From positions 1 through 13,131 of the forward strand of contig CAMZKQ010000084.1 in NCBI GenBank assembly GCA_947311265.1: a DNA stretch of 13,131 bases. The letters run 5' to 3'. The translations under genes and the position numbers were made by a program. This DNA comes from an uncultured Chlorobiota bacterium. GTDB lineage: Bacteria > Bacteroidota > Bacteroidia > Bacteroidales > JAADGE01. Position 1 is the first letter of the stretch; each line of letters begins with the position of its first letter. The notes beneath the pieces were generated by a model that worked only from the letters and a program-made list of their open reading frames with translations, was not told where the DNA came from and did no database searches. Below, piece after piece: positions 1-8,281 of the stretch.

Positions 1-1
1 C

Positions 2-3000
2 CCACACTCCATCTGTTCTTGGATAACCCACTCGGGACACCTTACCCTAGCCGTAGGCTACGTCAATGGGCAACACACCGTTATTTTTAACGACCCTTGG
101 GGCAACAAAAACACTGCTGGCTATCCGTCTTACGACGGAAAAGATGCTTACTACGACTGGCCAGGCTACCACAATGGCTACCAAAACCTAGACCCAGACG
201 GCTCGCATGGCACTGTAGCTTGGACGCTTACTTGCCGAAGCAGCGAACCCACTTATGACGATTTGCAAATTGAAAACACCTCATACAATCATGGTTTTTA
301 CATGAATAACTCCGAAGACGGTGCAAAAATGGCGTACTACCGCCATGTAAAAGACCCTGCCGGAAACTCGGGGCATATTTGGTGGACTGGCGGAACAGGC
401 GGTGCAGCCTCCGATGTTTGTTGGGTAAAATGGACACCCAATTTGCCACAAAATGCAACTTACAAAGTAGAAGTTTATATTCCTGCCGTTTTCACGGATA
501 CTTATTCTGCCGCCGCAATTAATACTGCCGCAGACTATAAAATTACGCACAGTGCCGGAACGGCAACAGTTACCATAAACCAAGCCGCCAACCAAGGCAG
601 TTGGGTTACTCTTGGTACTTTTCAATTCCCGCAAGGGAAAGTAGGCAATGTCAGGCTTGGCGATGCTGTAGTCCCTGCCGAGAATGGAAAAAATATACTT
701 TTTGATGCCGTAAGATTTAGCCAAGTGGCCACCTCCCTAATAGTAAGTTCCACAAACGTAACTTGCACAGGAGCAGCCGATGGTACTGCTACCGTAACGG
801 CAAGCCCGGGCCCGGCGGTACATACTTACTTATGGTCGCCCGGTGGGCAAACCACGTCCTCTATTTCTGGCTTATCACCAGCCACCTATACGGTAACTGT
901 AACCGACGGTGCAGCAGCCACTTACACCGCAAATGTAACCATTGAAGAAGCCCCCGTTTTGCTTAGCGTTAGCACCACAAAAACAGAACCTAGCTCCTTT
1001 GGTGCTACTGATGGGCAAATTCAGGCAACTGTTACAGGCGGAGCAACACCTTATTCGTATAGCTGGTCGGCAGGTGGTTCGACTTCTAGTTTGGCAGAAA
1101 ACCTTGCTGCTGGGGCATATACAGTTACAGTAACTGATGCAAATGGCTGTGTAAAAACGAGTTCGCAAACTTTAATAGACCCAATCTGTACTTCCTGTTG
1201 CGAGTTGCTTAACGAAAATTTTACAGGGCAAGTTTTGCCTTCCAACTGGACACTTAACGACTTTGCTGGGAATGGTTATGATTGGACATTTAACGACCCG
1301 GGAGGGCGTTTTCCTGCCAGCTTGTCTGGGGCTAATTTTGATAGTGATTTTGCTATTTTCGATGACGATAATTTGGGTAATACGGGCAACCTTTCAGACG
1401 CTAGCCTTACTACTCCTGCTATAAACTGTACAGGGCGTAGCACTGTTTTGCTCAAATTTACCCAACGCTTTCGCCATTCGGCGGGCAACCCTGCCACAGG
1501 AAAATTACAAGTGAGTACCGATAATATTAGTTGGACTGATATTGCCACTTATAGTGCGGCTACGGTGGGTGCTACAGTTTCTGAATTTGATATTTCCGCA
1601 CAAGCGGCTAACCAAACCAGTGTATATATAAGGTGGCGATATACCGATGCCAGCAACTGGTCGAACTATTGGGCGATTGACAATGTTTTGGTTTATGCAC
1701 CGCCTTCTGGCACAAAAACAATTTCTGCCAATGGCGGTGATTATCATAACTTTACAGAGGCAATTAATGCAATAAATAATTGCGGTGTTGGGGTAGGGGG
1801 CATCACTTTTGTAGTAACCGATGGCGAAATTTTCACTGAAAATTTGCCTGTAATTACGGCCACAGGGGAGGCTACAAAACCTGTTATGTTTAAAAAGTCA
1901 GGAACAGGGAGCAACCCTGTTTTAAAATCGTTAGGCACAGGGGCAACTTCCGATGCCGGATTTTCCCTTGCGGGAAGCGATTATTTTACCTTTGATGGTA
2001 TTGATGTTAAAGTGCCAAGTGGCTCGGCTTTAGAGTATGGATTTTATTTGCATAATACTTCGCCCACCAATGGTTGCCAGCACAATACCATAAAAAATTG
2101 TACCATTACTTTAAATAAATCCAACGCTAACTCCAAAGGTGTTTTTCAGACTGTTCGGGCAAATGTGCCTACTGATGTGTTGGGGGCAAATTCCTACAAT
2201 AGTTATCAAAATATAAAAATAACGAACGTTTTTAGTGGGATAGAATTACTTGGGAACTACACTGCTTCTGCACCTACATACTACGATTTGGATAATGAAA
2301 TCTCTAATTGTGAGGTTTCTAATTTTGGGCTAGCCTCTGGTGCAACATCAAGAGCATCAGGGATATATGCGGAAAGTTTAGCCAATATTCAAGTATTTAA
2401 TAATAAAATTCATAACCAAAATACAGATAACCGAGCTTATGGCATATATTTGGCAGAGTATTGCTCGGGTAATATCTATAAAAATAAAATTTATGACCTA
2501 ACAGGCTCTTCCACAGGCAGGCAAGTAGCAGGAATACGCAGCTATTTGGCAAATTGTAGTATTTATAAAAATGAAATTTTTGATATTCAAGGGGCAGATA
2601 AAACCGTAGGTATTGAAATTGTTTTAGGCAATTCTACTTCTATTTCTAATAATTTTATTTCGGATATTAAAGCCCCAAATGCAGGCACATTAAGCATTCC
2701 TTCAACGGTAGGGATTAGCCTTATTTCGCCCTTAGGCACGCAAAGCGTTTTTTATAATACGGTGTACCTGTCGTTTACGTCTGCCAATGGGGGCAACGAA
2801 AGTGCTTGTTTTTATTTGGATAATACAGTTGCCGATTTAAGGAACAATATTTTTGAAAATAATTCGCTTGCGACTACAGGTACTCGGGCTAATGTTCTGT
2901 ATTTTAATGATTTGGCAGATATTACAGGGCTTTCGGCAAGTACGAATAATAACTTATACTACAACGGTTCTGCACAGCAAAATACGCCTTGGCGTATCGA

Positions 3001-3025
3001 AAAGTGGGGGCAACCAACTATTTAA
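2..3025 (+). CDS. Giant T9SS surface protein, N-terminal fragment (C39-like peptidase, Golvesin-type, SprB repeats, beta-helix); 5' partial, frameshifted at its 3' end
   Basis: The frame is open from the first full codon at position 2, so the gene begins outside the window; the TTG at 263 is internal. Counting residues from position 2: residues 1-87 carry a GH...LAVGY...NDPWGN pattern matching the catalytic His/Asp half of C39-like papain-fold peptidases (the Cys would lie upstream). Residues ~88-240 resemble the Golvesin/Xly C-terminal domain (YKVEVYIPA ... DYKITHSAGTATVTINQ ... ILFDAVRFS). Residues ~244-315 and ~318-393 are two SprB-type repeats (TYLWSPGG..., TYTVTVTD). Residues ~401-565 look like a choice-of-anchor/MAM-like jelly-roll ending WAIDNVLV. 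From ~570 on it is a parallel beta-helix rich in N-[KN]-I turns. The frame stops at 3023-3025 in mid-helix, and the homologous sequence continues at once in frame 1. The probable role is an exported, surface-attached adhesin or enzyme. Domain names come from remembered family patterns. The coding frame is very secure, the peptidase activity is not. Confidence 0.85.
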   Translation, partial: PHSICSWITHSGHLTLAVGYVNGQHTVIFNDPWGNKNTAGYPSYDGKDAYYDWPGYHNGYQNLDPDGSHGTVAWTLTCRSSEPTYDDLQIENTSYNHGFYMNNSEDGAKMAYYRHVKDPAGNSGHIWWTGGTGGAASDVCWVKWTPNLPQNATYKVEVYIPAVFTDTYSAAAINTAADYKITHSAGTATVTINQAANQGSWVTLGTFQFPQGKVGNVRLGDAVVPAENGKNILFDAVRFSQVATSLIVSSTNVTCTGAADGTATVTASPGPAVHTYLWSPGGQTTSSISGLSPATYTVTVTDGAAATYTANVTIEEAPVLLSVSTTKTEPSSFGATDGQIQATVTGGATPYSYSWSAGGSTSSLAENLAAGAYTVTVTDANGCVKTSSQTLIDPICTSCCELLNENFTGQVLPSNWTLNDFAGNGYDWTFNDPGGRFPASLSGANFDSDFAIFDDDNLGNTGNLSDASLTTPAINCTGRSTVLLKFTQRFRHSAGNPATGKLQVSTDNISWTDIATYSAATVGATVSEFDISAQAANQTSVYIRWRYTDASNWSNYWAIDNVLVYAPPSGTKTISANGGDYHNFTEAINAINNCGVGVGGITFVVTDGEIFTENLPVITATGEATKPVMFKKSGTGSNPVLKSLGTGATSDAGFSLAGSDYFTFDGIDVKVPSGSALEYGFYLHNTSPTNGCQHNTIKNCTITLNKSNANSKGVFQTVRANVPTDVLGANSYNSYQNIKITNVFSGIELLGNYTASAPTYYDLDNEISNCEVSNFGLASGATSRASGIYAESLANIQVFNNKIHNQNTDNRAYGIYLAEYCSGNIYKNKIYDLTGSSTGRQVAGIRSYLANCSIYKNEIFDIQGADKTVGIEIVLGNSTSISNNFISDIKAPNAGTLSIPSTVGISLISPLGTQSVFYNTVYLSFTSANGGNESACFYLDNTVADLRNNIFENNSLATTGTRANVLYFNDLADITGLSASTNNNLYYNGSAQQNTPWRIEKWGQPTI

Positions 3026-4785
3026 ACTTAGCAGCATATAAAGTGCCTTCGCCCAACGATGTAAATTCTATTGAGCAAAACCCGGTATTTAAAAGTACCA
3101 CTTTGCCTTATAATTTACACATCAACCCTACTGTGCCATCGGGTATTGATGGGGGCGGTACGCCAATTATCGGTTTTACAACCGATTTTGATGACGAAGC
3201 TAGAGATGCTTTAAATCCAGATATTGGTGCAGATGAATACGATACAGGAGGGCCCCTTTGCGGGAATTACACTATTGACAATACTTTGGCAACAGCCGGA
3301 ACCAATTACAATAATTTTACTGATGCAATTAACGATTTGAATGATAGAGGCTTATCTTGCCCTGTTATTTTTAATGTACACGATAACCAATCTTTTGTAG
3401 AGAATACGCCAAGTTTAGAAGTCTCGGGAACTGCGGTAAATACGATTACTTTTCAAAAATCGGGTGGGGGAGCAAATCCAATTATAAAACCAACAGGCAC
3501 TACAAGCGATGATGATTTTGCTATCCACATAGCAGGGGGCGATTATTTTACATTTAATGGTATTGATGTTTCAATCTCTGCTGGCTCGGCGGTAGAGTAC
3601 GGCTATTATTTATCTTCGGTTTCGCCAACCAATGGGGCTTCGCACAATACAATTCAAAACTGTAAAGTTACGCTTAATAACCTAAATATCAAATCGGTAG
3701 GTGTTTATCAATGGATTGATACAAAGATAACACCTACTGCGGCAAGTGGAGCAAATTCGTTTAATACTTACGATAATGTAGCCATTGAAAACTGCTATTT
3801 TGGTATGAAAATATATGGCTACGATGTTGCCGGGCAAGCCCCTCTTTACGATGATGGTACGCAAATTCTAAACTGTACGGTTAATAATTTCGGGCATACT
3901 GGGCAAGCCAACCGAGCAGTTGCTATTCATACTTGGAGCCAGAAAAATTTAGATATTCATAGCAATACAGTTACCAATGGTACAACCAATTTGCGTACTT
4001 TGGGCATCTATGCCGCAGGCAATAATTCTGGGAACATTTACAATAACCTCGTGCATGGGCTGTATGGTACCGACTCCCAAGTAGTGGGTTTGCGTGCCTA
4101 CGAAAGCTCGGTAAATTTTTATAACAACGAAACCTACAATATCGAAGGGGTAGATATGGCTGCTGGGATTGAAATTTATGGTGGTACGTCCACCATTTCC
4201 AATAATTTTGTGCGAGATATTCGTACCCCAAACACCGACACTTATACCTTTCCTACCGCAAGGGGCATATCCAACCGAAAAGCAACGGTAAATATTTTTA
4301 ATAATTCCATTCTTCTGAATGCCGTTTCCACAGCAGAAACTAGCGAAAGTGCAGGTATCTTTACCGAAGGATTTAGCTACGGCTCGGCAACTTCGGATAT
4401 CCGTAATAATATTGTGATAAACAAAACCGATATAACCATCGGCGGCTTTGCCGTTGCACTCTATAAATCGGCAGAATATTCTACCATTTCAGTAAATTCG
4501 GATAACAACCTATACTATGCTGGCACACCCGATGCAAAGCACCTGATTTACTACGATACCAATGTGGCAGACCAAACTTTGGCACAATATAAAACACGCA
4601 CAAATACTTACGAACTCAATTCGATTACCGAAGATGCACCTTATATAAGTAGCACAAATTTGCATATCCTCACATCGGCAATTACCGAAATTGATGGCGG
4701 AGGGCAAGTAATCCCACTCATTACTGCCGATTTTGATGCCAATGCAAGAGATGCCACAACACCAGATATTGGTGCTGATGAATAC
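1709..4785 (+). repeat. Tandem duplication of a ~1.53-kb beta-helix coding unit
   Basis: Unit 1 spans about 1709-3240 and unit 2 about 3259-4785. They share the same ordered landmarks: Y(H/N)NFT(E/D)AIN near the start, then F(K/Q)KSG, G(S/G)DYFTF(D/N)GIDV, SPTNG..HNTI(K/Q)NC, GANS(Y/F)N(S/T)Y, SGNIY(K/N)N, (V/A)GIEI..G.STS?ISNNF, NNLYY and the final DFD..ARDA..PDIGADEY. I judge protein identity at roughly 40 percent by eye, so the duplication is old. The units differ in length by only a few bases once the frame break is corrected. The likely structure is two stacked right-handed beta-helix solenoids. Confidence 0.8.
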
Positions 4786-6378
4786 AACTGCGATTTCATC
4801 GTTTGGCGAGGTACTACAAATACCGACTGGGCAACAGCAACTAATTGGCGAAAACAACAAGTTCCAAGCTCGTCCGATGATGTTGTAATTCCTGACGTAT
4901 CTGCAAAAAGTAATAATTTCCCAATACTAACTTCCGCAGGAGCAACCAATAACTTAACCATTTATAGCGGTGCTAATTTGCAAATTAATCCTAATTTTTC
5001 ACTTTCCGTGAACGGAACGATGAGCAACCAAGCAGGAAATTCTGGCTTAGTTATAAAATCTGATGCCACAGGAACAGGCTCATTTATAAATGCCACAGCA
5101 AGTGTGCCTGCTACTGTAGAGCGGTATTTAACGGGTACACAATGGCACTATTTGGCTTCGCCAATCGAAAATGCCCCCCGCTCGCTTTTCCACGCAAATA
5201 ATTTTTTATTTTACGACGAATCTACTGCAGACACTTGGAGCGGAGGCGTATTTAGTGGCACACCAGGTTGGACTGCTTTTACCAATCCCAACCTATCCAC
5301 ACAAGAAGGCTATGGCTACTATTACTACCAAACCACCCTCAATTTTACAGGCAACCTGCATGCAGGCACATACACCAGCCCACTACTAAGCGTTACCGCC
5401 GCCGAAGGCGTTGCTTATGATGGTTGGCACTTGCTCGGTAATCCGTACCCTTCGGCAATTGATTTTTCTGCAGCAAATATTACCGCAACAAATATCAACT
5501 TAACCAACTTGGATAACAGCGTTTACTTTTACGATGATGTAGCCCACAACTACAAAGGCTGGAATACTGGCAGCGGTGGTATAAATGGAGGCACGCAGTA
5601 TATTCCTGCCATGCAAGGCTTTTTTGTACATGCCTCGGCAGATAATGCTACTTTTGAAGTGGAAAATGCAGCAAGGGTGCATAATACAACCTCATTTTAT
5701 CGTAACGAAAACACAGGTAACGAAGGTCAGTTTTTAACCCTTGAAACCACCGCAAATGGATTTACCGACGAAACAAAATTAGTAGAAAACACCAGTGCCA
5801 ATCATACTTTCGATAGCAATTACGACCTCTATAAAATGTATTCGCCAGACGAAAATGTACCACAAATTTGGTTGATAGACCAAAACACAGCATTTGCATT
5901 AAATGCTATTGATTATTTCTCTGGCGAAACAGTAATCCCAATAGGATTTAGAGGCAATAACTCGGCAAGTTATCAAATCCGACTAAGCGAAAGTAACTTT
6001 CTTTTTACACCGTATTTGTACGATAAATTACTTAACCGTTCGCAAAACTTGCTAACACAGCCTGTTTACACTTTTGCCCACGCTGGCGGGGTGGCACTTG
6101 GTCGCTTTGAAATCCGCTTTGCGGCACCTACGGCGATTGCCCAAATGGAGGGTGTTAAAATTAATGTTTACCCCAACCCTACAACAGGAAAAATCACAAT
6201 AAATAGTGGCACAATTGCAATTGATAAAATTGAACTTACCGATGTAACAGGCAAATTAATCCTGACTAAGAAAATAGACACTTCACAAATTAACCTGTCT
6301 AAATTTGGAGCTGGTATCTATTTTATGAAAATTTATACTGAAAATGGACTGTTTATTAAAAAAATAATTGTGGATTAA
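2989..6378 (+). CDS. Giant T9SS surface protein, C-terminal fragment (beta-helix repeat 2, surface region, T9SS type A sorting domain)
   Basis: This is the continuation of the upstream fragment in the next frame, not an independent gene. The TTG at 2989 overlaps the upstream frame and has no ribosome binding site. The first ~84 residues finish beta-helix unit 1, ending DIGADEY at 3240. Residues ~91-599 are a second full helix unit, also ending DIGADEY. Residues ~605-1020 form a region common in Bacteroidota surface proteins (WHYLASPI, WHLLGNPYPSAIDF, IPAMQGFFVHAS). Residues ~1055-1129 are a canonical T9SS type A sorting domain (INVYPNPTTGK ... LTDVTGKLI ... GAGIYFMKIY ... KKIIVD), which directs export across the outer membrane and surface attachment. 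Joined to the upstream part by adding one base, the protein has at least 2125 residues in the window. No binding partner or substrate can be read from the sequence. Confidence 0.85.
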   Translation: MAYRKVGATNYLNLAAYKVPSPNDVNSIEQNPVFKSTTLPYNLHINPTVPSGIDGGGTPIIGFTTDFDDEARDALNPDIGADEYDTGGPLCGNYTIDNTLATAGTNYNNFTDAINDLNDRGLSCPVIFNVHDNQSFVENTPSLEVSGTAVNTITFQKSGGGANPIIKPTGTTSDDDFAIHIAGGDYFTFNGIDVSISAGSAVEYGYYLSSVSPTNGASHNTIQNCKVTLNNLNIKSVGVYQWIDTKITPTAASGANSFNTYDNVAIENCYFGMKIYGYDVAGQAPLYDDGTQILNCTVNNFGHTGQANRAVAIHTWSQKNLDIHSNTVTNGTTNLRTLGIYAAGNNSGNIYNNLVHGLYGTDSQVVGLRAYESSVNFYNNETYNIEGVDMAAGIEIYGGTSTISNNFVRDIRTPNTDTYTFPTARGISNRKATVNIFNNSILLNAVSTAETSESAGIFTEGFSYGSATSDIRNNIVINKTDITIGGFAVALYKSAEYSTISVNSDNNLYYAGTPDAKHLIYYDTNVADQTLAQYKTRTNTYELNSITEDAPYISSTNLHILTSAITEIDGGGQVIPLITADFDANARDATTPDIGADEYNCDFIVWRGTTNTDWATATNWRKQQVPSSSDDVVIPDVSAKSNNFPILTSAGATNNLTIYSGANLQINPNFSLSVNGTMSNQAGNSGLVIKSDATGTGSFINATASVPATVERYLTGTQWHYLASPIENAPRSLFHANNFLFYDESTADTWSGGVFSGTPGWTAFTNPNLSTQEGYGYYYYQTTLNFTGNLHAGTYTSPLLSVTAAEGVAYDGWHLLGNPYPSAIDFSAANITATNINLTNLDNSVYFYDDVAHNYKGWNTGSGGINGGTQYIPAMQGFFVHASADNATFEVENAARVHNTTSFYRNENTGNEGQFLTLETTANGFTDETKLVENTSANHTFDSNYDLYKMYSPDENVPQIWLIDQNTAFALNAIDYFSGETVIPIGFRGNNSASYQIRLSESNFLFTPYLYDKLLNRSQNLLTQPVYTFAHAGGVALGRFEIRFAAPTAIAQMEGVKINVYPNPTTGKITINSGTIAIDKIELTDVTGKLILTKKIDTSQINLSKFGAGIYFMKIYTENGLFIKKIIVD
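2999..3025 (+). other. Frame break inside the giant surface protein gene
   Basis: Frame 2 reads EKWGQPTI-stop, while frame 1 reads KVGATNYLNLAAYKV and carries on the helix. If the G5 run at 3006-3010 were G6, the product would read EKWGATNYLNLAAYKV without interruption. This matches the layout of the second helix unit, where NNLYY is also followed by an uninterrupted stretch to DIGADEY. It may be a real one-base deletion, a homopolymer sequencing error or, less likely, ribosomal slippage: a Gly tRNA on GGG can re-pair one base back. Confidence 0.8.
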
Positions 6379-6397
6379 AGCAAAAAGTCTAATTTCG
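6367..6397 (+). promoter_or_regulatory. Possible Bacteroidota-type promoter for the peroxidase-coaE cluster
   Basis: ATTG at 6367-6370 and TAATTTCG at 6390-6397 are 19 bp apart. They match the Bacteroidota -33 (TTTG) and -7 (TAnnTTTG) elements with one mismatch each, about 25 bp ahead of the first peroxidase start. The match overlaps the end of the surface protein gene, and such short AT-rich motifs occur by chance. Confidence 0.22.
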
Positions 6398-6422
6398 TAA
6401 AAAAAGATTTTAAGATATAAAT

Positions 6423-6896
6423 ATGAATTTCTATAATTTAAGTGTAAATTCGCCTAAGGGCGAAATAATAAAAATGTCCGATTTTGAAGGGCAATTGTTG
6501 TTAATTGTAAATACTGCTACAAAGTGTGGGCTTGCCCCACAATTTACAGCTTTGGAGGAGCTGCATAAAAAATATAAAGATAAAGGGCTTGTGGTCTTGG
6601 GATTTCCTTGTACTCAATTCCTGAACCAAGAGCCAGAAACGAATGAAACTGTTGAGGAGACCTGCCAAATAAACTTTGGGGTAACATTTCAGCTGACTGA
6701 AAAAATAGAGGTGAACGGTAAAAATACCCACCCTATTTTCGAGTTTTTAAAAAGTGAACTTAAAGGTACATTTGGTAAAAAAATAAAATGGAATTTTACT
6801 AAATTTATGATTTCAAAAGAAGGAAAACCACTAAAAAGATATGCCCCAACCACTAAACCAGAGGCTATAGAAAACGATATTATTAAAAATTTATAA
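6423..6896 (+). CDS. Glutathione peroxidase family thiol peroxidase, cytoplasmic
   Basis: A 157-residue protein of the usual length for bacterial GPx enzymes, which reduce hydroperoxides with a thiol donor (usually thioredoxin in the cysteine type). It has the peroxidatic Cys35 in NTATKCGLAPQF. The rest of the catalytic tetrad is present as Gln69 (QEP), Trp123 and Asn124 (IKWNFTKF). Cys81 sits where yeast Gpx3-type enzymes carry the resolving Cys, so a Trx-dependent 2-Cys cycle is likely. The FPCNQF signature reads FPCTQF (Thr64), a small departure. There is no signal peptide, so it should act in the cytoplasm. It is followed after 14 bp by a close paralogue with an N-terminal membrane segment. 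The ATG at 6423 is the only start preceding the conserved core. Confidence 0.93.
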   Translation: MNFYNLSVNSPKGEIIKMSDFEGQLLLIVNTATKCGLAPQFTALEELHKKYKDKGLVVLGFPCTQFLNQEPETNETVEETCQINFGVTFQLTEKIEVNGKNTHPIFEFLKSELKGTFGKKIKWNFTKFMISKEGKPLKRYAPTTKPEAIENDIIKNL

Positions 6897-6910
6897 CACA
6901 AAAATAAGCC

Positions 6911-7492
6911 ATGAAAAAAACGTATGTAATAGTAAGTGCTATCGCACTGAGCTTTGCTCTTTTGTTTGTAATAACAAGTTTTAAGACTACAGAAACTGCT
7001 CGCCCAGATTTAGGAATTTATGAATATAGTTTTAATACCCCAAAAGGCGAGCTAATAAAAATGGACGCATTTAGAGGCAAAACTATCTTGATTGTAAACA
7101 CCGCTACACAATGTGGGCTTACACCCCAGTTTGCAGGGCTCGAAAAATTACACAAAAAGTATAAAGACAAAGGGCTTGTAGTCATTGGGTTTCCTTGTAA
7201 CCAGTTCCGTAACCAGTCGCCAGAATCTAACGAAACTGTTGAGGCAGTTTGCTTAAAGGAGCATGGGGTAACCTTTCAACTGACTGAAAAAATAGACGTT
7301 AATGGAGAAAATGCACACCCATTATATGTGTATCTTAAAAACCAACTAAGAGGTAAATTAGGCAAGGATATAAAATGGAATTTTACAAAGTTCCTAATCT
7401 CTTCCTCGGGGAAACCACTCAAACGCTTTTCGCCTAAAACAAAGCCAGAGAGCTTTGAAGACGATATTATTGCCGCACTTGAAAAAAAATAA
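6911..7492 (+). CDS. Glutathione peroxidase family thiol peroxidase, exported or membrane-anchored paralogue
   Basis: A 193-residue GPx with an extra N-terminal segment: MKK followed by a hydrophobic stretch at residues 5-22, then a short polar linker. This is a signal peptide or an uncleaved anchor; no lipobox Cys is seen. The core has peroxidatic Cys68 (NTATQCGLTPQF), FPCNQF with Cys96, Gln102, resolving-type Cys114, and Trp156-Asn157 (KWNFTKF). The Gln is in QSP rather than the usual QEP. It is strongly similar to the preceding gene along the whole domain (LHKKYKDKGLVV and GVTFQLTEKI are identical), which indicates tandem duplication followed by relocation of one copy to the envelope. It probably shares a transcript with its paralogue and coaE, with gaps of 14 and 20 bp. 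Confidence 0.92.
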   Translation: MKKTYVIVSAIALSFALLFVITSFKTTETARPDLGIYEYSFNTPKGELIKMDAFRGKTILIVNTATQCGLTPQFAGLEKLHKKYKDKGLVVIGFPCNQFRNQSPESNETVEAVCLKEHGVTFQLTEKIDVNGENAHPLYVYLKNQLRGKLGKDIKWNFTKFLISSSGKPLKRFSPKTKPESFEDDIIAALEKK

Positions 7493-7512
7493 TAGCCACG
7501 GTATTTAAAATT

Positions 7513-8100
7513 ATGATAAAAGTAGGATTAACAGGCGGCATTGGGAGTGGAAAATCCTTTGTAAGAAAAATATTTGAACATTTTGGAATACAAACTTATG
7601 ATGCCGACTTTGAAGCAAAGCAATTAATTAATAATAGTGCTGATGTTATCTCTAAAATTAAAGCTAGTTTTGGAGAAAATATTTACTTGAGCAATGGGCA
7701 GATTGATAAAATGCAACTTTCACAGCTTATTTTTCAAGATAAAAACAAGCTAAAAACGATAAATAATATTGTGCACCCTGCGGTAAAAGTTCATTTTAAT
7801 AGCTGGTGCGAAGGTCATAAATCTGCACCTTATATTATAAAGGAAGCTGCCATTCTTTTTGAAAGTGGAGCATTTAAGCAAGTGGATAAAATAATAAGCG
7901 TTACCGCCCCCGAGCAGTTAAGGATTGCACGTGTGCTTGCACGAGATAAAATTACAGAGGCACAGATTCGCCGTAGAATTAATGCTCAAATGACTGATAA
8001 AGAGAGAACTAGTAGGTCTGACTATGAAATTGTAAATGCTGGGAAAACAATGCTACTAGAGCAGGTTTTAAAAATACATAAAGCAATTATGCAAATATAA
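7513..8100 (+). CDS. coaE: Dephospho-CoA kinase
   Basis: A 195-residue cytoplasmic P-loop kinase that phosphorylates the 3'-hydroxyl of the dephospho-CoA ribose, the last step of coenzyme A synthesis. It has the Walker A motif GGIGSGKS at residues 8-15, the YDAD segment at 29-32, NIVHPAV (usually HP in the substrate lid region) and an EAAILFESG motif followed by the ISVTAPEQLRIARVLARD lid segment typical of CoaE. Length is close to the family norm (~200). It starts 20 bp after the second peroxidase and is probably co-transcribed with it. No functional link with the peroxidases is evident beyond position. The gene appears intact. Confidence 0.95.
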   Translation: MIKVGLTGGIGSGKSFVRKIFEHFGIQTYDADFEAKQLINNSADVISKIKASFGENIYLSNGQIDKMQLSQLIFQDKNKLKTINNIVHPAVKVHFNSWCEGHKSAPYIIKEAAILFESGAFKQVDKIISVTAPEQLRIARVLARDKITEAQIRRRINAQMTDKERTSRSDYEIVNAGKTMLLEQVLKIHKAIMQI

Positions 8101-8168
8101 ATAACGGAAATGTGCATTGTGGCGGGTATTTATTTTGTCCCTAAATTTATATTAATTGAAGATGATAA

Positions 8169-8240
8169 TTATTTTATGTATTTTTCCATAAAGTCAAAAT
8201 TAGGCTTATCGTCTTTTGCTGGTAATTTAACCCAAATAAT
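8169..8240 (-). pseudogene. Short coding relic resembling the C-terminal motif of restriction-modification specificity/methylase proteins
   Basis: Reading leftward, 23 codons with no start codon end in TAA at 8169-8171. They contain LPAKDDKPNFDFMEKYIK. From memory this resembles the LP...PDFxFMExYIKSLPYS segment that recurs in type I S-like and type II N6-adenine methylase/specificity proteins. After the stop the same frame reads LSSSIN, which could be a decayed SLPYSxN continuation. A stop codon (TGA at 8241-8243) lies directly upstream. No other part of such a gene is present in the 326-bp gap. The resemblance is an inference. Confidence 0.35.
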
Positions 8241-8281
8241 TCAAAAAAGTACAAAATTAGGTGTAAAAGTGTTATTTTTAA
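8227..8281. repeat. Dispersed intergenic repeat, copy A
   Basis: Positions 8243-8281 match 12993-13031 at 37 of 39 bases, centred on CAAAATTAGGTGTAAAAGT. A weaker match extends left over 8227-8242 with a 2-bp gap and mostly transitions. A shorter echo, AAGTCAAAATTAGG, lies at 8191-8204. The element lies in the 326-bp gap between coaE and the convergent propeller gene. A 65-codon open frame (8110-8307, +) overlaps it and looks spurious. Function is unknown. Confidence 0.6.

Noticed and set aside
281..724. 147-codon antisense frame under the Golvesin-type region
   Set aside because: It is a shadow of the real + strand frame, whose domains are clear; the antisense product shows no family pattern.
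2989..3030. Programmed ribosomal frameshift as the main explanation of the split giant gene
   Set aside because: No canonical two-codon slippery heptamer, upstream Shine-Dalgarno-like stimulator or obvious downstream stem is seen; a base-count change in the G run is simpler.
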